This document shows, in pieces, positions 45,329 through 52,709 of a DNA stretch of 64,000 nucleotides. The notes under the pieces were generated by a model that was not told where the DNA came from, did not search any database, and saw only the letters and a list, made by a program, of their open reading frames with translations. A program made the position numbers and the translations under genes. The stretch is taken from contig CANFLV010000005.1 in NCBI GenBank assembly GCA_947448025.1, positions 62,001 through 126,000 on the forward strand, read 5' to 3'. Origin of the DNA: Oxalobacteraceae bacterium. Its GTDB lineage: Bacteria; Pseudomonadota; Gammaproteobacteria; Burkholderiales; Burkholderiaceae_D. How positions within the stretch are numbered: position 1 is the stretch's first letter; each line of letters begins with the position of its first letter.

Positions 45329-46174
45329 ATGGAAGCCAAAGACAGCGCAGTAACCCTGCCGGGCCTGCAACAAATGAAACGCGACGGCAAGAAGATCGTC
45401 GGCGTAGTCGCCTGGGATTACCAGATGGCGCAAATCGTGGATCGCGCTGGCGTCGAGATCGTCTCGGTCGGCGATACGGTCGGCATCAATTTGTGGGGCC
45501 ATCCGAATCCTTTCGAGATCACGATGGAAGAAATGCTGGTCGTCTGCAAGGCCGTGCGCCGCGGCGTCAAGCGCGCGCTGGTCAGCGCCGATTTCCCGTA
45601 TGGTCCGCTGCAGGAAGGCACGCAGTTTGCTGTCAGCGCCGCGATTCGTCTTGTCAAGGAGGCCGGTATCGACATGCTGAAGCTCGATGGCGCAGCTGAT
45701 TTTCCTGAGACTGTGACTGCCATTGCACGCGCCGGCATTCCGGTCTTCGCGCAATTCGGCATCACGCCGCAAACGGCCCTGCAATATGGTATTCCCTACA
45801 GCGCTGCGAACAAGCCGGGCGCATTGGTGACCGATGAAATGATCGACCGTCTGGTCAAGGAAGCCAAGCGCCTCGAAGACGCCGGTGCGACCCTGCTCGA
45901 CTTCACCAATTCTGGTGCAGTCGCCGGCGCTGCGGTCGTGGCAGCAGTAAAAATTCCAGTCATCGGCGGCTTTGGTGGTGGTCCCTGGCTCGATGGTCGC
46001 ATGCGCATGGCGAATGCCGCCGTCGGTTACGCTGCGAGCAATATCGATTCCGATGCCGACATGTATGCCAACGTTGCAAAGATTACTTTCGATGCGATCA
46101 ACGCTTACACGAGCGACGTGCGCGCCGCGCGCCAGATCAAGGGTGCGGTCGTGCCCGCCAAACCAACAGTCTGA
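45329..46174 (+). CDS. PanB-like phosphoenolpyruvate-mutase-superfamily enzyme
   Basis: 281 residues with the ketopantoate hydroxymethyltransferase fold. The metal Asp residues are kept (SVGDTVG and SADFPYG), but the third ligand motif is KLDG instead of KLEG, and the PanB GHIGLTPQ reads AQFGITPQ. These changes are at the active site, and PanB-type pantothenate synthesis makes no sense here. More likely an aldolase or lyase for a 2-oxo acid in the pathway. AAAGGAAG precedes the ATG. Confidence 0.7.
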   Translation: MEAKDSAVTLPGLQQMKRDGKKIVGVVAWDYQMAQIVDRAGVEIVSVGDTVGINLWGHPNPFEITMEEMLVVCKAVRRGVKRALVSADFPYGPLQEGTQFAVSAAIRLVKEAGIDMLKLDGAADFPETVTAIARAGIPVFAQFGITPQTALQYGIPYSAANKPGALVTDEMIDRLVKEAKRLEDAGATLLDFTNSGAVAGAAVVAAVKIPVIGGFGGGPWLDGRMRMANAAVGYAASNIDSDADMYANVAKITFDAINAYTSDVRAARQIKGAVVPAKPTV

Positions 46175-46186
46175 ACGGAGTAGCAG

Positions 46187-47041
46187 ATGCCCATCGTTGA
46201 CATAGACGGAATCGCCACACGCTTTGAGGTCATCGGCAATGGTCCGCCCTTGCTGATGTTTTCTCCGGGCGGCTTCAATGCCACCATCGAGCAGTGGTCC
46301 TCGCTGGGCATTTATGCGCGCACCAAGCCGCTCGACCATCTCACGAAACAATACACCTGCATCCTGTTCGATCGGCGCGAAACGGGCCAGTCGGGCGGGC
46401 GCGTCGAGCGCGTGACCTGGGCCGATTATGTCGCGCAGGGCAAGGGTCTGCTCGATCATCTCGGCATCCGGCAGGCGCACCTGATGGGCGGCTGCATGGG
46501 CTGCAGTCCGGTGATGGCCTTCGCTGTCGCGCATCCGGAAATGGTACTGAGCATGGTGCTGTATTGGCCCGTCGGCGGTGCGCGTTATCGCCTGACCGGT
46601 CATCAGCGTTTTGCCGAACATCTGGCCTATGTTCATCAGCACGGCCTCGAGCAGGTCGTCGCGCTTGTGCAAAAAGAGCGCAAACCCTTTGGCGCCGATC
46701 CGCGCGGTGGGCCTTGGGCCTCGGTGCTGCTGCATGACGCTGAATTCACGGCGCGTTATGTGAAGCAGAATGTCGAGCAGTACAAACTGGTCGTGGCCAG
46801 CATGGCGCGTACGCTGATCGACCGTGATACGGCGCCTGGCGCTGAACCGGAAGACTTGATGCAGCTGGATATTCCCGCCCTGATCGTGCCCGGCAAGGAT
46901 GCCTCGCATGCGACCTCGGCAGCGCGCTATCTCGAAGAATGTCTGCCGCGCGCCGAGTACTGGGATGTCGCCCCGGCTGACCAGAATGAAGAGCGCAGCG
47001 CCGAGCGCCTGCTGCAATTTCTCGCTGCGGCGAGCGTATAA
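46187..47041 (+). CDS. Alpha/beta hydrolase with cysteine at the nucleophile elbow
   Basis: 284 residues. Oxyanion region FSPGGFNATIEQW, nucleophile elbow LMGGCMGCSPVMAF, acid and His regions IVPGKDASHAT. The usual G-x-S-x-G is G-G-C-M-G, so a Cys sits where Ser is expected, as in dienelactone hydrolase. The catalytic His is not in the usual late position but may be His in DASH. Possible substrate: a lactone or ring-fission product. GGAG before the ATG; in the operon with the LigJ-like gene. Confidence 0.7.
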   Translation: MPIVDIDGIATRFEVIGNGPPLLMFSPGGFNATIEQWSSLGIYARTKPLDHLTKQYTCILFDRRETGQSGGRVERVTWADYVAQGKGLLDHLGIRQAHLMGGCMGCSPVMAFAVAHPEMVLSMVLYWPVGGARYRLTGHQRFAEHLAYVHQHGLEQVVALVQKERKPFGADPRGGPWASVLLHDAEFTARYVKQNVEQYKLVVASMARTLIDRDTAPGAEPEDLMQLDIPALIVPGKDASHATSAARYLEECLPRAEYWDVAPADQNEERSAERLLQFLAAASV

Positions 47042-47061
47042 CTTAACCTATCGGCACCGAC

Positions 47062-48102
47062 ATGATCATCGATACCCATTGCCATTACACGACAGAGCCG
47101 ACGGCTTTCCATACCTTCCGCGACAAGCAGCTCGCCGGTCTCGCCGATCCGGCGCGCAAGCCCGCGTCGACCGACATGGGCATCACCGATGAAATGCTGA
47201 TCGCCAGCGTCGCGCCGCAGCTGAAACTGCAGCGCGAGCGCGGTAGCGACCTGACGATTTTTTCGCCACGCGCGGCTGGCATGGCGCATCACGTCGGCAC
47301 TGAAGCGGTCAGCCAGCAATGGGCGCGCGTCAGTAACGACATCATTCACCGCCTGTGCAAGCTGCTGCCGAATAATTTCGTCGGCGTCGGCCAGCTGCCG
47401 CAGTTTCCCGGCGTCTCGCCGAAGAACTGCCTGCCCGAGCTCGAGCGCATCGTCAATGAACTCGGCTTCGTCGGCGTGAACTTGAATCCCGATCCTTCGG
47501 GCGGCTACTGGACCGATCCGCCGCTGATCGACCGCTACTGGTATCCGATCTACGAAAAGCTGGTCGAGCTGAACGTGCCGGCGATGATACATGTGACGTC
47601 CTGCTGCAATCCGAACTTCCATCACACCGGCGCGCATTACATCAATGCCGACACTGCCGCTTTCATGCAGCTCATTCAGGGCAATCTGTTCAAGGATTTC
47701 CCGACGCTGAAATTCGTCATCCCGCACGGCGGCGGAGCAGTGCCTTACCACTGGGGGCGTTACCGCGGTCTGTGTCTGAGCATGAAGAAGACTTCCTTGC
47801 TCGACCATGTGATGCAAAACGTGTATTTCGATACCTGCGTCTACCATTTGCCCGGCATTGAACTGCTGACCAAGGTGGTCCCGATTGATAACATCCTGTT
47901 CGCTTCCGAAATGCTGGGCGCGGTTCCTGGCATTGATCCGGAGACGGGTTTCAGCTTTGATGACACGAAGCGCTATATCGATCAGGTCGAAGGTCTGTCA
48001 GAAGAAAATCGCTACAAGATTTTTGAAGGTAATGCGCGCCTTGTTTATCCGCGTCTGGATGCCTTGCTGACGGCGCGTGGTCATGCGGCTAAACAGTTCT
48101 AG
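47062..48102 (+). CDS. ligJ: 4-oxalomesaconate hydratase (LigJ-like amidohydrolase)
   Basis: 346 residues, amidohydrolase superfamily. Strong match in pattern to LigJ of protocatechuate 4,5-cleavage and gallate pathways: IIDTHCHYTTEP at the N-terminus (metal His-x-His), TIFSPRAAGMAHH, VGVNLNPDPSGGYWT, FVIPHGGGAVPYHWGR and LFASEMLGAV. LigJ hydrates 4-oxalomesaconate to 4-carboxy-4-hydroxy-2-oxoadipate. This is the most specific pathway marker in the window and places the route among those that end in pyruvate and oxaloacetate. No LigAB, LigC or LigI is visible. Confidence 0.78.
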   Translation: MIIDTHCHYTTEPTAFHTFRDKQLAGLADPARKPASTDMGITDEMLIASVAPQLKLQRERGSDLTIFSPRAAGMAHHVGTEAVSQQWARVSNDIIHRLCKLLPNNFVGVGQLPQFPGVSPKNCLPELERIVNELGFVGVNLNPDPSGGYWTDPPLIDRYWYPIYEKLVELNVPAMIHVTSCCNPNFHHTGAHYINADTAAFMQLIQGNLFKDFPTLKFVIPHGGGAVPYHWGRYRGLCLSMKKTSLLDHVMQNVYFDTCVYHLPGIELLTKVVPIDNILFASEMLGAVPGIDPETGFSFDDTKRYIDQVEGLSEENRYKIFEGNARLVYPRLDALLTARGHAAKQF

Positions 48103-48110
48103 ATAGTTGG

Positions 48111-48164
48111 TCGTTCGCTCGTTCGTTCTTGCTTTCGTTTTTTCGTTCGTTCGTTCTTTCGTTT
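48111..48164. repeat. TTCG microsatellite
   Basis: About 54 bases of imperfect TTCG/TTTCG repeats immediately after the ligJ-like stop. It gives the Asn-Glu-Arg repeats of a spurious minus-strand reading frame. Confidence 0.8.
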
Positions 48165-48183
48165 ACGCGAGCTTCTGTCTCGT

Positions 48184-48271
48184 TAATCCGCATCAGCGCT
48201 GGCGGGGCATCGCCTCCGGTCAGGGTGTTCATTCCCTCCGACGATGCCCCGCCATCACTGACGCTTTTTTT
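48184..48271 (+). repeat. 88-bp hairpin element, copy L
   Basis: Begins TAATCCGCATCAGCG and ends TGACG plus C and seven T. Positions i and 88-i pair: a perfect 12-bp core stem (48201-48212 with 48242-48253), extended outward with mismatches. The loop holds TCAGGGTGTTCATTCC. Stem plus T-run would also act as a terminator for the upstream operon. Confidence 0.85.
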
Positions 48272-48354
48272 CTCGGCTCGCTTGGCGCATCGGCACCGGG
48301 TCGACTGTTCAGTGCGACGGGGAGTCCCCATGCGATCTTTTGTAGTTTAAATCC

Positions 48355-48420
48355 GCATAAGGCCTGAAAAAAAATTACAGGCAAACATGCGAGCCTGAAA
48401 TTTTTTTCCAGGCCTCATGC
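48355..48420. repeat. Long A/T-bearing palindrome
   Basis: Arms 48360-48382 and 48393-48415 pair at 21 of 23 positions, with four further pairs outside. Each arm carries a run of seven or eight A (or T), so it could terminate transcription from both directions. Confidence 0.85.
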
Positions 48421-48581
48421 TCGCGCAGATTGGGCATTATTGTCAAAAAAGCCTTGGGTCGTATTAGCAAAGATGCTGTCTGCGCCAGCGATCAGCATGC
48501 AGGTGGGGCGCTAACTTCAAAAGCGTATTTTCGCATCAGGGCAAAGGCTGTCGGCACCTGCGATCCACAGTCGGTAGCGCG

Positions 48582-48637
48582 CGACGCGAGAAATTCGCCC
48601 AAGTTCGCATGGTTACGAGGGCGAATTTCTCGCGTCG
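48582..48637. repeat. Perfect 19-bp palindrome
   Basis: Arms 48582-48600 and 48619-48637 are exact reverse complements around an 18-base loop; five more pairs including G-T extend the stem. No gene is seen in it or around it. Confidence 0.9.
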
Positions 48638-48725
48638 TGTGCGGGTTCAATGAAAGCCGGTCGTGCCTATCGCGCAGGTGGATGCTGAAGCGCGGATTAG
48701 GCACCCCGTCCTTTTGCAAGTAGTG

Positions 48726-48813
48726 AAAAAAAGCGTCAGTGATGGGGGGCCGTCGCCGGAAGGAATGAACACCCTGACTGGAGGTGACGGCCCCCCAGCG
48801 CTGATGCGGGTTA
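48726..48813 (-). repeat. 88-bp hairpin element, copy R (inverted)
   Basis: Reverse complement of copy L with 11 differences in 88, same length, no gaps. Eight of the 11 differences form four compensatory base-pair changes (pairs 20/68, 24/64, 26/62, 35/53). The loop TCAGGGTGTTCATTCC is unchanged. The T-runs of both copies point at each other. Confidence 0.88.
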
Positions 48814-48814
48814 G

Positions 48815-48903
48815 CGCAAGAGTAGATCGCAAAAATGAACAGCAGCCCAGCGAAGATGCATATGATCGCAAGAGTAGATCGCAAAAATGAACAGCAGCCC
48901 AGC
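48815..48903. repeat. 37-bp direct repeat
   Basis: Identical 37-base copies at 48815-48851 and 48867-48903 (CGCAAGAGTAG to AGCAGCCCAGC), 52 bases apart, next to copy R of the 88-bp element. The remainder of 48904-48995 shows nothing. Confidence 0.9.
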
Positions 48904-48995
48904 CCAGAACCTCTGCCTGCATGCCTTAATTCCCGCCAAATCCGGTCTTGACGATTAAAGCCACTTTAAGCCACGTCGACCAAGCCCGCGAAAGC

Positions 48996-49057
48996 GTTCC
49001 GATATACTGAACGACGTTTCATTTTTTGTTGCCCCTGACGAAATTACCTCCTACAAT
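48996..49057 (+). promoter_or_regulatory. IclR-type operator upstream of a sigma-70 promoter
   Basis: GTTCC-N7-TGAAC-N3-GTTTC (48996-49020), reverse orientation, followed by TTGCCC (49029-49034), 17 bases, TACAAT (49052-49057). Same layout as at 15922, including a shared CTACAAT. Activator position for the HpcH/HpaI operon. Confidence 0.65.
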
Positions 49058-49090
49058 GGCTGCAGAAAATCGCATCCCCTGGAGACCTAC

Positions 49091-49951
49091 ATGTCCACGC
49101 TTCCCCGCCTCAATGGCATCATTCGCGCACTAGAATCCGGCAAGCCGTCCTTCACCCTGTTCGCGCCCTGCGAAGTCGAAACCGCGGTCGAGCTGCAAGG
49201 TTCGAAATACGATGGCATCGTCTTCGAAGGTGAGCATCGTGGCTGGGACATCAAGGCTCTGCGCGACAGTATGCAATTCCTTCTCAACCGTGGCTTGATC
49301 GCTAAATCCGGTTCGGTCGCACCGTCAGTGACGCCCACGGCGCGCATCCCTGCCAATGGCGTCGAGATGAACCAGTTCCTCGCCAAACAGGCACTCGATG
49401 TAGGCTGCTACGGCGTCGTCTTCCCGCACATCAGCACCGTTGAAGAAGCCTATAACGCGGTCGCCGCCTGCCGCTATCCGCGCCTGAAAGACAAACCTTT
49501 GTACGAGCCGGCCGGCATCCGTGGCGATGGCCCGATGCAGGCCACGCGCTACTGGGGCGTGACGCAGCAGGAATACTATGCGCGCGCCGACGTCTGGCCG
49601 CTGGCGCCGGAAGGCGAGATTTTCGTAGTGCTGCAAATCGAAGACACACTGGGCATCGAGAACCTTCCAGACATCCTCAAGAACGTCCCCGGCATTGGCG
49701 CCGTGCTGATCGGCGAGGGCGACCTGAGCCAGGAACTCGGCTATGCGCGCCAGACCGAACACAAGGTCGTGCTCGATGCGATGGCACAGGTCGTGTCAAT
49801 TTGCAAACAGCATGATGTCATCGTCGGCCATCCGCATGTGACGACATCCAACATCGAGCGCGTACTGGCGGAAGGCTACCGCTACCTGATGTGCGCCGCA
49901 CCGCGCAGCTTCGCCACGCTCGACAACGCGCGCACGCACGCCGGCCGCTAA
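49091..49951 (+). CDS. HpcH/HpaI-family aldolase
   Basis: 286 residues, class II pyruvate-dependent aldolase fold. Metal ligands are visible in VVLQIEDTLGIENL (Glu) and GEGDLSQELG (Asp), and EGEHRGWD carries the His/Arg pair near residue 55. Members cleave 4-hydroxy-2-oxo acids to pyruvate or oxaloacetate plus an aldehyde or keto acid. In this context it could cleave 4-carboxy-4-hydroxy-2-oxoadipate made by the LigJ-like enzyme, replacing LigK; this is inference. CTGGAGA precedes the ATG. Confidence 0.8.
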   Translation: MSTLPRLNGIIRALESGKPSFTLFAPCEVETAVELQGSKYDGIVFEGEHRGWDIKALRDSMQFLLNRGLIAKSGSVAPSVTPTARIPANGVEMNQFLAKQALDVGCYGVVFPHISTVEEAYNAVAACRYPRLKDKPLYEPAGIRGDGPMQATRYWGVTQQEYYARADVWPLAPEGEIFVVLQIEDTLGIENLPDILKNVPGIGAVLIGEGDLSQELGYARQTEHKVVLDAMAQVVSICKQHDVIVGHPHVTTSNIERVLAEGYRYLMCAAPRSFATLDNARTHAGR

Positions 49952-49989
49952 ACCGCATTTCTGAATACGACAATTTAAGGAGCACGACC

Positions 49990-51096
49990 ATGGAAAAAGT
50001 ACTCGCCGCCGTCAAGACCGGCCCAAGCAAGATTGAGATTCAGGAATTCCCGATGCCGGATGTGCCCGTCGATGGCGCCCTGCTGAAAGTCGAAGTCGCC
50101 GGCATTTGCGGCACCGACGTCAAGATGTACAAGCAGCCGCTGGCCAAAGGCCCGGTCATCATGGGTCACGAAAACATCGGCTACATCGCCAAGGCCGGCC
50201 GCGAATTCACTGCGCGCAAGGGCTTCAAGGAAGGCGACCTCGTCTTTGTCGAACATTATGTCGGCTGCTTCCAGTGCGAGTGGTGCCATAAAGGCGAATA
50301 CCGCCATTGCGAGAACACCGACTGGCGCGACAATCCGAACGGCATCCGTTACGGCTACACCTCCTGCGACAAGCCACCGCATCTGTGGGGCGGTTTCGCA
50401 CAATACGCCTACATGCCATGGAACTCGGTCGTGCATAAAGTCCCGGATGGCGTCACACCCGAACTCGCCGGACTCGTGACACCAATGGCCAACGGTATCG
50501 AATGGTCGCTGTTTGACGGTGAAGTCGGCTACAACAGCGTGGTCCTGATCCAGGGTCCGGGCCAGCAAGGCTTGTCGCAAACCGTGATTTGTAAGCAAGC
50601 TGGCGCCTCCTGCATCATCGTCACCGGTACCTCGAAAGATCTGGCCCGCATGGAAGTGGCCAAGCTGCTCGGCGCCGATTTCGTCATCGACGTGCAAAAG
50701 GAAGATCCACTGGCGCGCATCATGGAAATCACTGCAGGCCGTGGCGTGGACGTGGTCCTCGACTGCACCGCCGGCGCCGGTACTTTCCCTATCATGCTCG
50801 GCATCGAAGCGATGAAGCGCAAGGGCGGCTTGATGGTCGTGCAAGGCGAGATGAAGGACTTCCCGAATTTCCCGATCGCGAAAATGACACTGAAGTACAT
50901 CACGCTCAAAAGCGCCCGTGGCCACAGCTATCGTGCCTGCGAACTCGCCTTGGCGCAGCTCGCATCCAAGCGTTTCCCGCTCGAGAAAGTCACGACGCAC
51001 AAGTTCGGTCTCAACGAAGTCGATCTGGCGATCCGCTCGGTCGGCAACGAAGGCGTGCCAGACGTGATCCATGCGTCGCTGATGCCTTGGCTGTAA
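49990..51096 (+). CDS. Zinc-dependent alcohol dehydrogenase, MDR family
   Basis: 368 residues. Catalytic zinc region [12 protein letters not shown] and GHENIGYI; structural zinc loop [15 protein letters not shown] (four Cys); NAD-binding segment [20 protein letters not shown]. Resembles threonine/sorbitol dehydrogenases. The cofactor motif GPGQQGL lacks the usual GxGxxG spacing only slightly. AAGGAG precedes ATG 49990. Oxidises a pathway alcohol, perhaps a hydroxymethyl side chain, but the substrate is unknown. Confidence 0.82.
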   Translation: MEKVLAAVKTGPSKIEIQEFPMPDVPVDGALLKVEVAGICGTDVKMYKQPLAKGPVIMGHENIGYIAKAGREFTARKGFKEGDLVFVEHYVGCFQCEWCHKGEYRHCENTDWRDNPNGIRYGYTSCDKPPHLWGGFAQYAYMPWNSVVHKVPDGVTPELAGLVTPMANGIEWSLFDGEVGYNSVVLIQGPGQQGLSQTVICKQAGASCIIVTGTSKDLARMEVAKLLGADFVIDVQKEDPLARIMEITAGRGVDVVLDCTAGAGTFPIMLGIEAMKRKGGLMVVQGEMKDFPNFPIAKMTLKYITLKSARGHSYRACELALAQLASKRFPLEKVTTHKFGLNEVDLAIRSVGNEGVPDVIHASLMPWL

Positions 51097-51101
51097 ATTC
51101 A

Positions 51102-52217
51102 GTGACGACAACGACGGCAGCAGTCGACGGGCATGCGCATGATCAGCGCATCCCGGTCACGATCCTGACCGGCTACCTCGGTGCCGGCAAGACCACGCTG
51201 CTCAACCGCATCCTGTCGGAAGATCATGGTCATCGTTATGCCGTCATCGTCAATGAATTTGGCGAGATCGGCATCGACAATGAATTGATCCTCAATACCG
51301 ATGAAGAATTGTTCGAGATGAACAATGGCTGTATCTGCTGTACGGTGCGCGGCGATTTGATCCGCACGCTGCATGGCTTGCTGGGAAAAGACCGTCATTT
51401 CGATGCGATCATCGTCGAGACGACGGGTCTGGCCGATCCGGGGCCGGTAGTGCAGACCTTCTTTGTCGATCCGTTTTTGCAAGAGCGCACGATGCTCGAT
51501 GCGGTCACGACGCTGGTCGACGCAAAGCACATCCTGCTGCGCCTGGCCGACAGCCGTGAAGCAGTCGAACAAGTCGCTTTTGCCGACCAGATCGTGCTTA
51601 ACAAGACGGAGCTGGTTACTGCTGCAGAATTGTCCGGCATCGAAGCCCGCCTGAAAAAAATCAATCCGCTCGCGCCTGTGCATCGCGCGCAGCGTGCCAA
51701 TGTGGCGCTGTCCGACATCATTGGTCGAGGCGCGTTTTCGCTGGACCGCATCCTCTTGCTGGAATCGGATTTCCTCGCGCCTGCCGCGCCTGTGCATGTG
51801 CACGACGAGCATTGCGGCCATGAGCAAGAGCACGAACATCAGGAACAGCACGACCACCACGAGCATCAAGCGCATCAAGAGCATCAAGAGCATCACGACC
51901 ACCAGCACGACAGTGGCATACGCAGCATTTCCTTTTCCAGCACCGAACCCTTCGATGCCGAGCGCATCAGCTACTGGCTCAATGCACTGGTAGCGAGCAA
52001 GGGCGCCGACATCCTGCGCGCCAAGGGCATCATGGCCATCGCCGGCGACGACCGGCGTCTCGTGTTCCAGTCCGTGCACATGCTGCTCGAAGGTGATTAC
52101 CAGCGCGACTGGCGTAAGGACGAAATCCGCAGCAGCCGCATCGTCTTCATCGGCCGCAATCTTGACGCGTCTGCGCTGGAGGCTGGTTTTCGCGGCTGCA
52201 TCGCAATGAAGCAATGA
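51102..52217 (+). CDS. CobW/COG0523 GTPase with His-rich loop
   Basis: About 371 residues. Walker [12 protein letters not shown], the metal-binding CxCC motif GCICC after ELFEMNNG, guanine motif NKTE, and a C-terminal CobW domain. A His-rich insertion of about 45 residues (near residue 235-280, with over 20 His) joins the two. COG0523 proteins deliver Zn, Co or Ni to target enzymes; CobW itself serves cobalamin synthesis. GTG 51102 or TTG 51087 may be the start; both lie near the upstream stop without a clear ribosome site. Confidence 0.82.
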   Translation: MTTTTAAVDGHAHDQRIPVTILTGYLGAGKTTLLNRILSEDHGHRYAVIVNEFGEIGIDNELILNTDEELFEMNNGCICCTVRGDLIRTLHGLLGKDRHFDAIIVETTGLADPGPVVQTFFVDPFLQERTMLDAVTTLVDAKHILLRLADSREAVEQVAFADQIVLNKTELVTAAELSGIEARLKKINPLAPVHRAQRANVALSDIIGRGAFSLDRILLLESDFLAPAAPVHVHDEHCGHEQEHEHQEQHDHHEHQAHQEHQEHHDHQHDSGIRSISFSSTEPFDAERISYWLNALVASKGADILRAKGIMAIAGDDRRLVFQSVHMLLEGDYQRDWRKDEIRSSRIVFIGRNLDASALEAGFRGCIAMKQ

Positions 52218-52221
52218 AAGA

Positions 52222-52671
52222 ATGAGCATGGACACAATGATGATGAAAGCGCCGGTCAGCAATGCCCGCGCCGCCACCGACACGCGGCACCGGATAACGA
52301 TTCCGAATTCACGCCCGCGCCGCATTCGCCTGGTCGGTCTGGGCAAGGGGGGCAAGACCATCCTCGATGCGATTGATACCGCAAGCATGAACGATGTGCG
52401 CGTCGTCCAGGCGACCAATATCGCCGAAGCGCAGGCGCAGCTGGCGGACGCGGAAATGATTTTTGCTGTCGCCTGCAGCGGCGACGATTTGGGTCTGGCC
52501 GCGTCAGTGAAACATATCGCCCGTGGTTTGAACGTCATGATCACCGGCATCCTGATCGAGACCGCCGCAGCACAGCCTGAATTGCCGGTCTTGCGCGCTG
52601 CATCCGACATGCTGATCGTGTCATCGGATTTGAATTATGTAGCGGACATGCTGGAACAATTGGGCGCCTGA
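52222..52671 (+). CDS. Short FtsZ-like Rossmann protein
   Basis: 149 residues, not named. IRLVGLGKGGKTILDAI resembles the FtsZ/tubulin N-terminal strand (KVIGVGGGGGNAV), AEMIFAVACSGDDLGLAASVKHIA takes the place of the tubulin signature loop (GGGTGTG), and MLIVSSDLN matches DSLIVIPN. Only the nucleotide-binding half is present and the G-rich signature is missing, so polymerisation is unlikely. It begins four bases after cobW, suggesting a partner in metal delivery. It is a complete frame, not a truncated ftsZ. Confidence 0.6.
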   Translation: MSMDTMMMKAPVSNARAATDTRHRITIPNSRPRRIRLVGLGKGGKTILDAIDTASMNDVRVVQATNIAEAQAQLADAEMIFAVACSGDDLGLAASVKHIARGLNVMITGILIETAAAQPELPVLRAASDMLIVSSDLNYVADMLEQLGA

Positions 52672-52709
52672 ACATGCCGGCGCAATAAGCACAAATTTAG
52701 GAGACGACT

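Noticed and set aside
45329-46174. Pantothenate biosynthesis gene panB
   Set aside because: Active-site motifs are altered, panC/panD are absent and the gene is embedded in an aromatic operon.
48184-48813. Integron attC sites
   Set aside because: Paired 88-bp hairpins resemble attC in size, but the R-box core (GTTRRRY/RYYYAAC) is not present and there is no integrase or cassette.
48089-48884. Several reading frames of 70-130 codons between ligJ and the HpcH gene
   Set aside because: They consist of the TTCG repeat and palindrome arms, overlap each other on both strands, and lack ribosome sites and family motifs.
52222-52671. Truncated ftsZ pseudogene
   Set aside because: It is an intact frame with a start, tight spacing to cobW and no remnant of the C-terminal half downstream.
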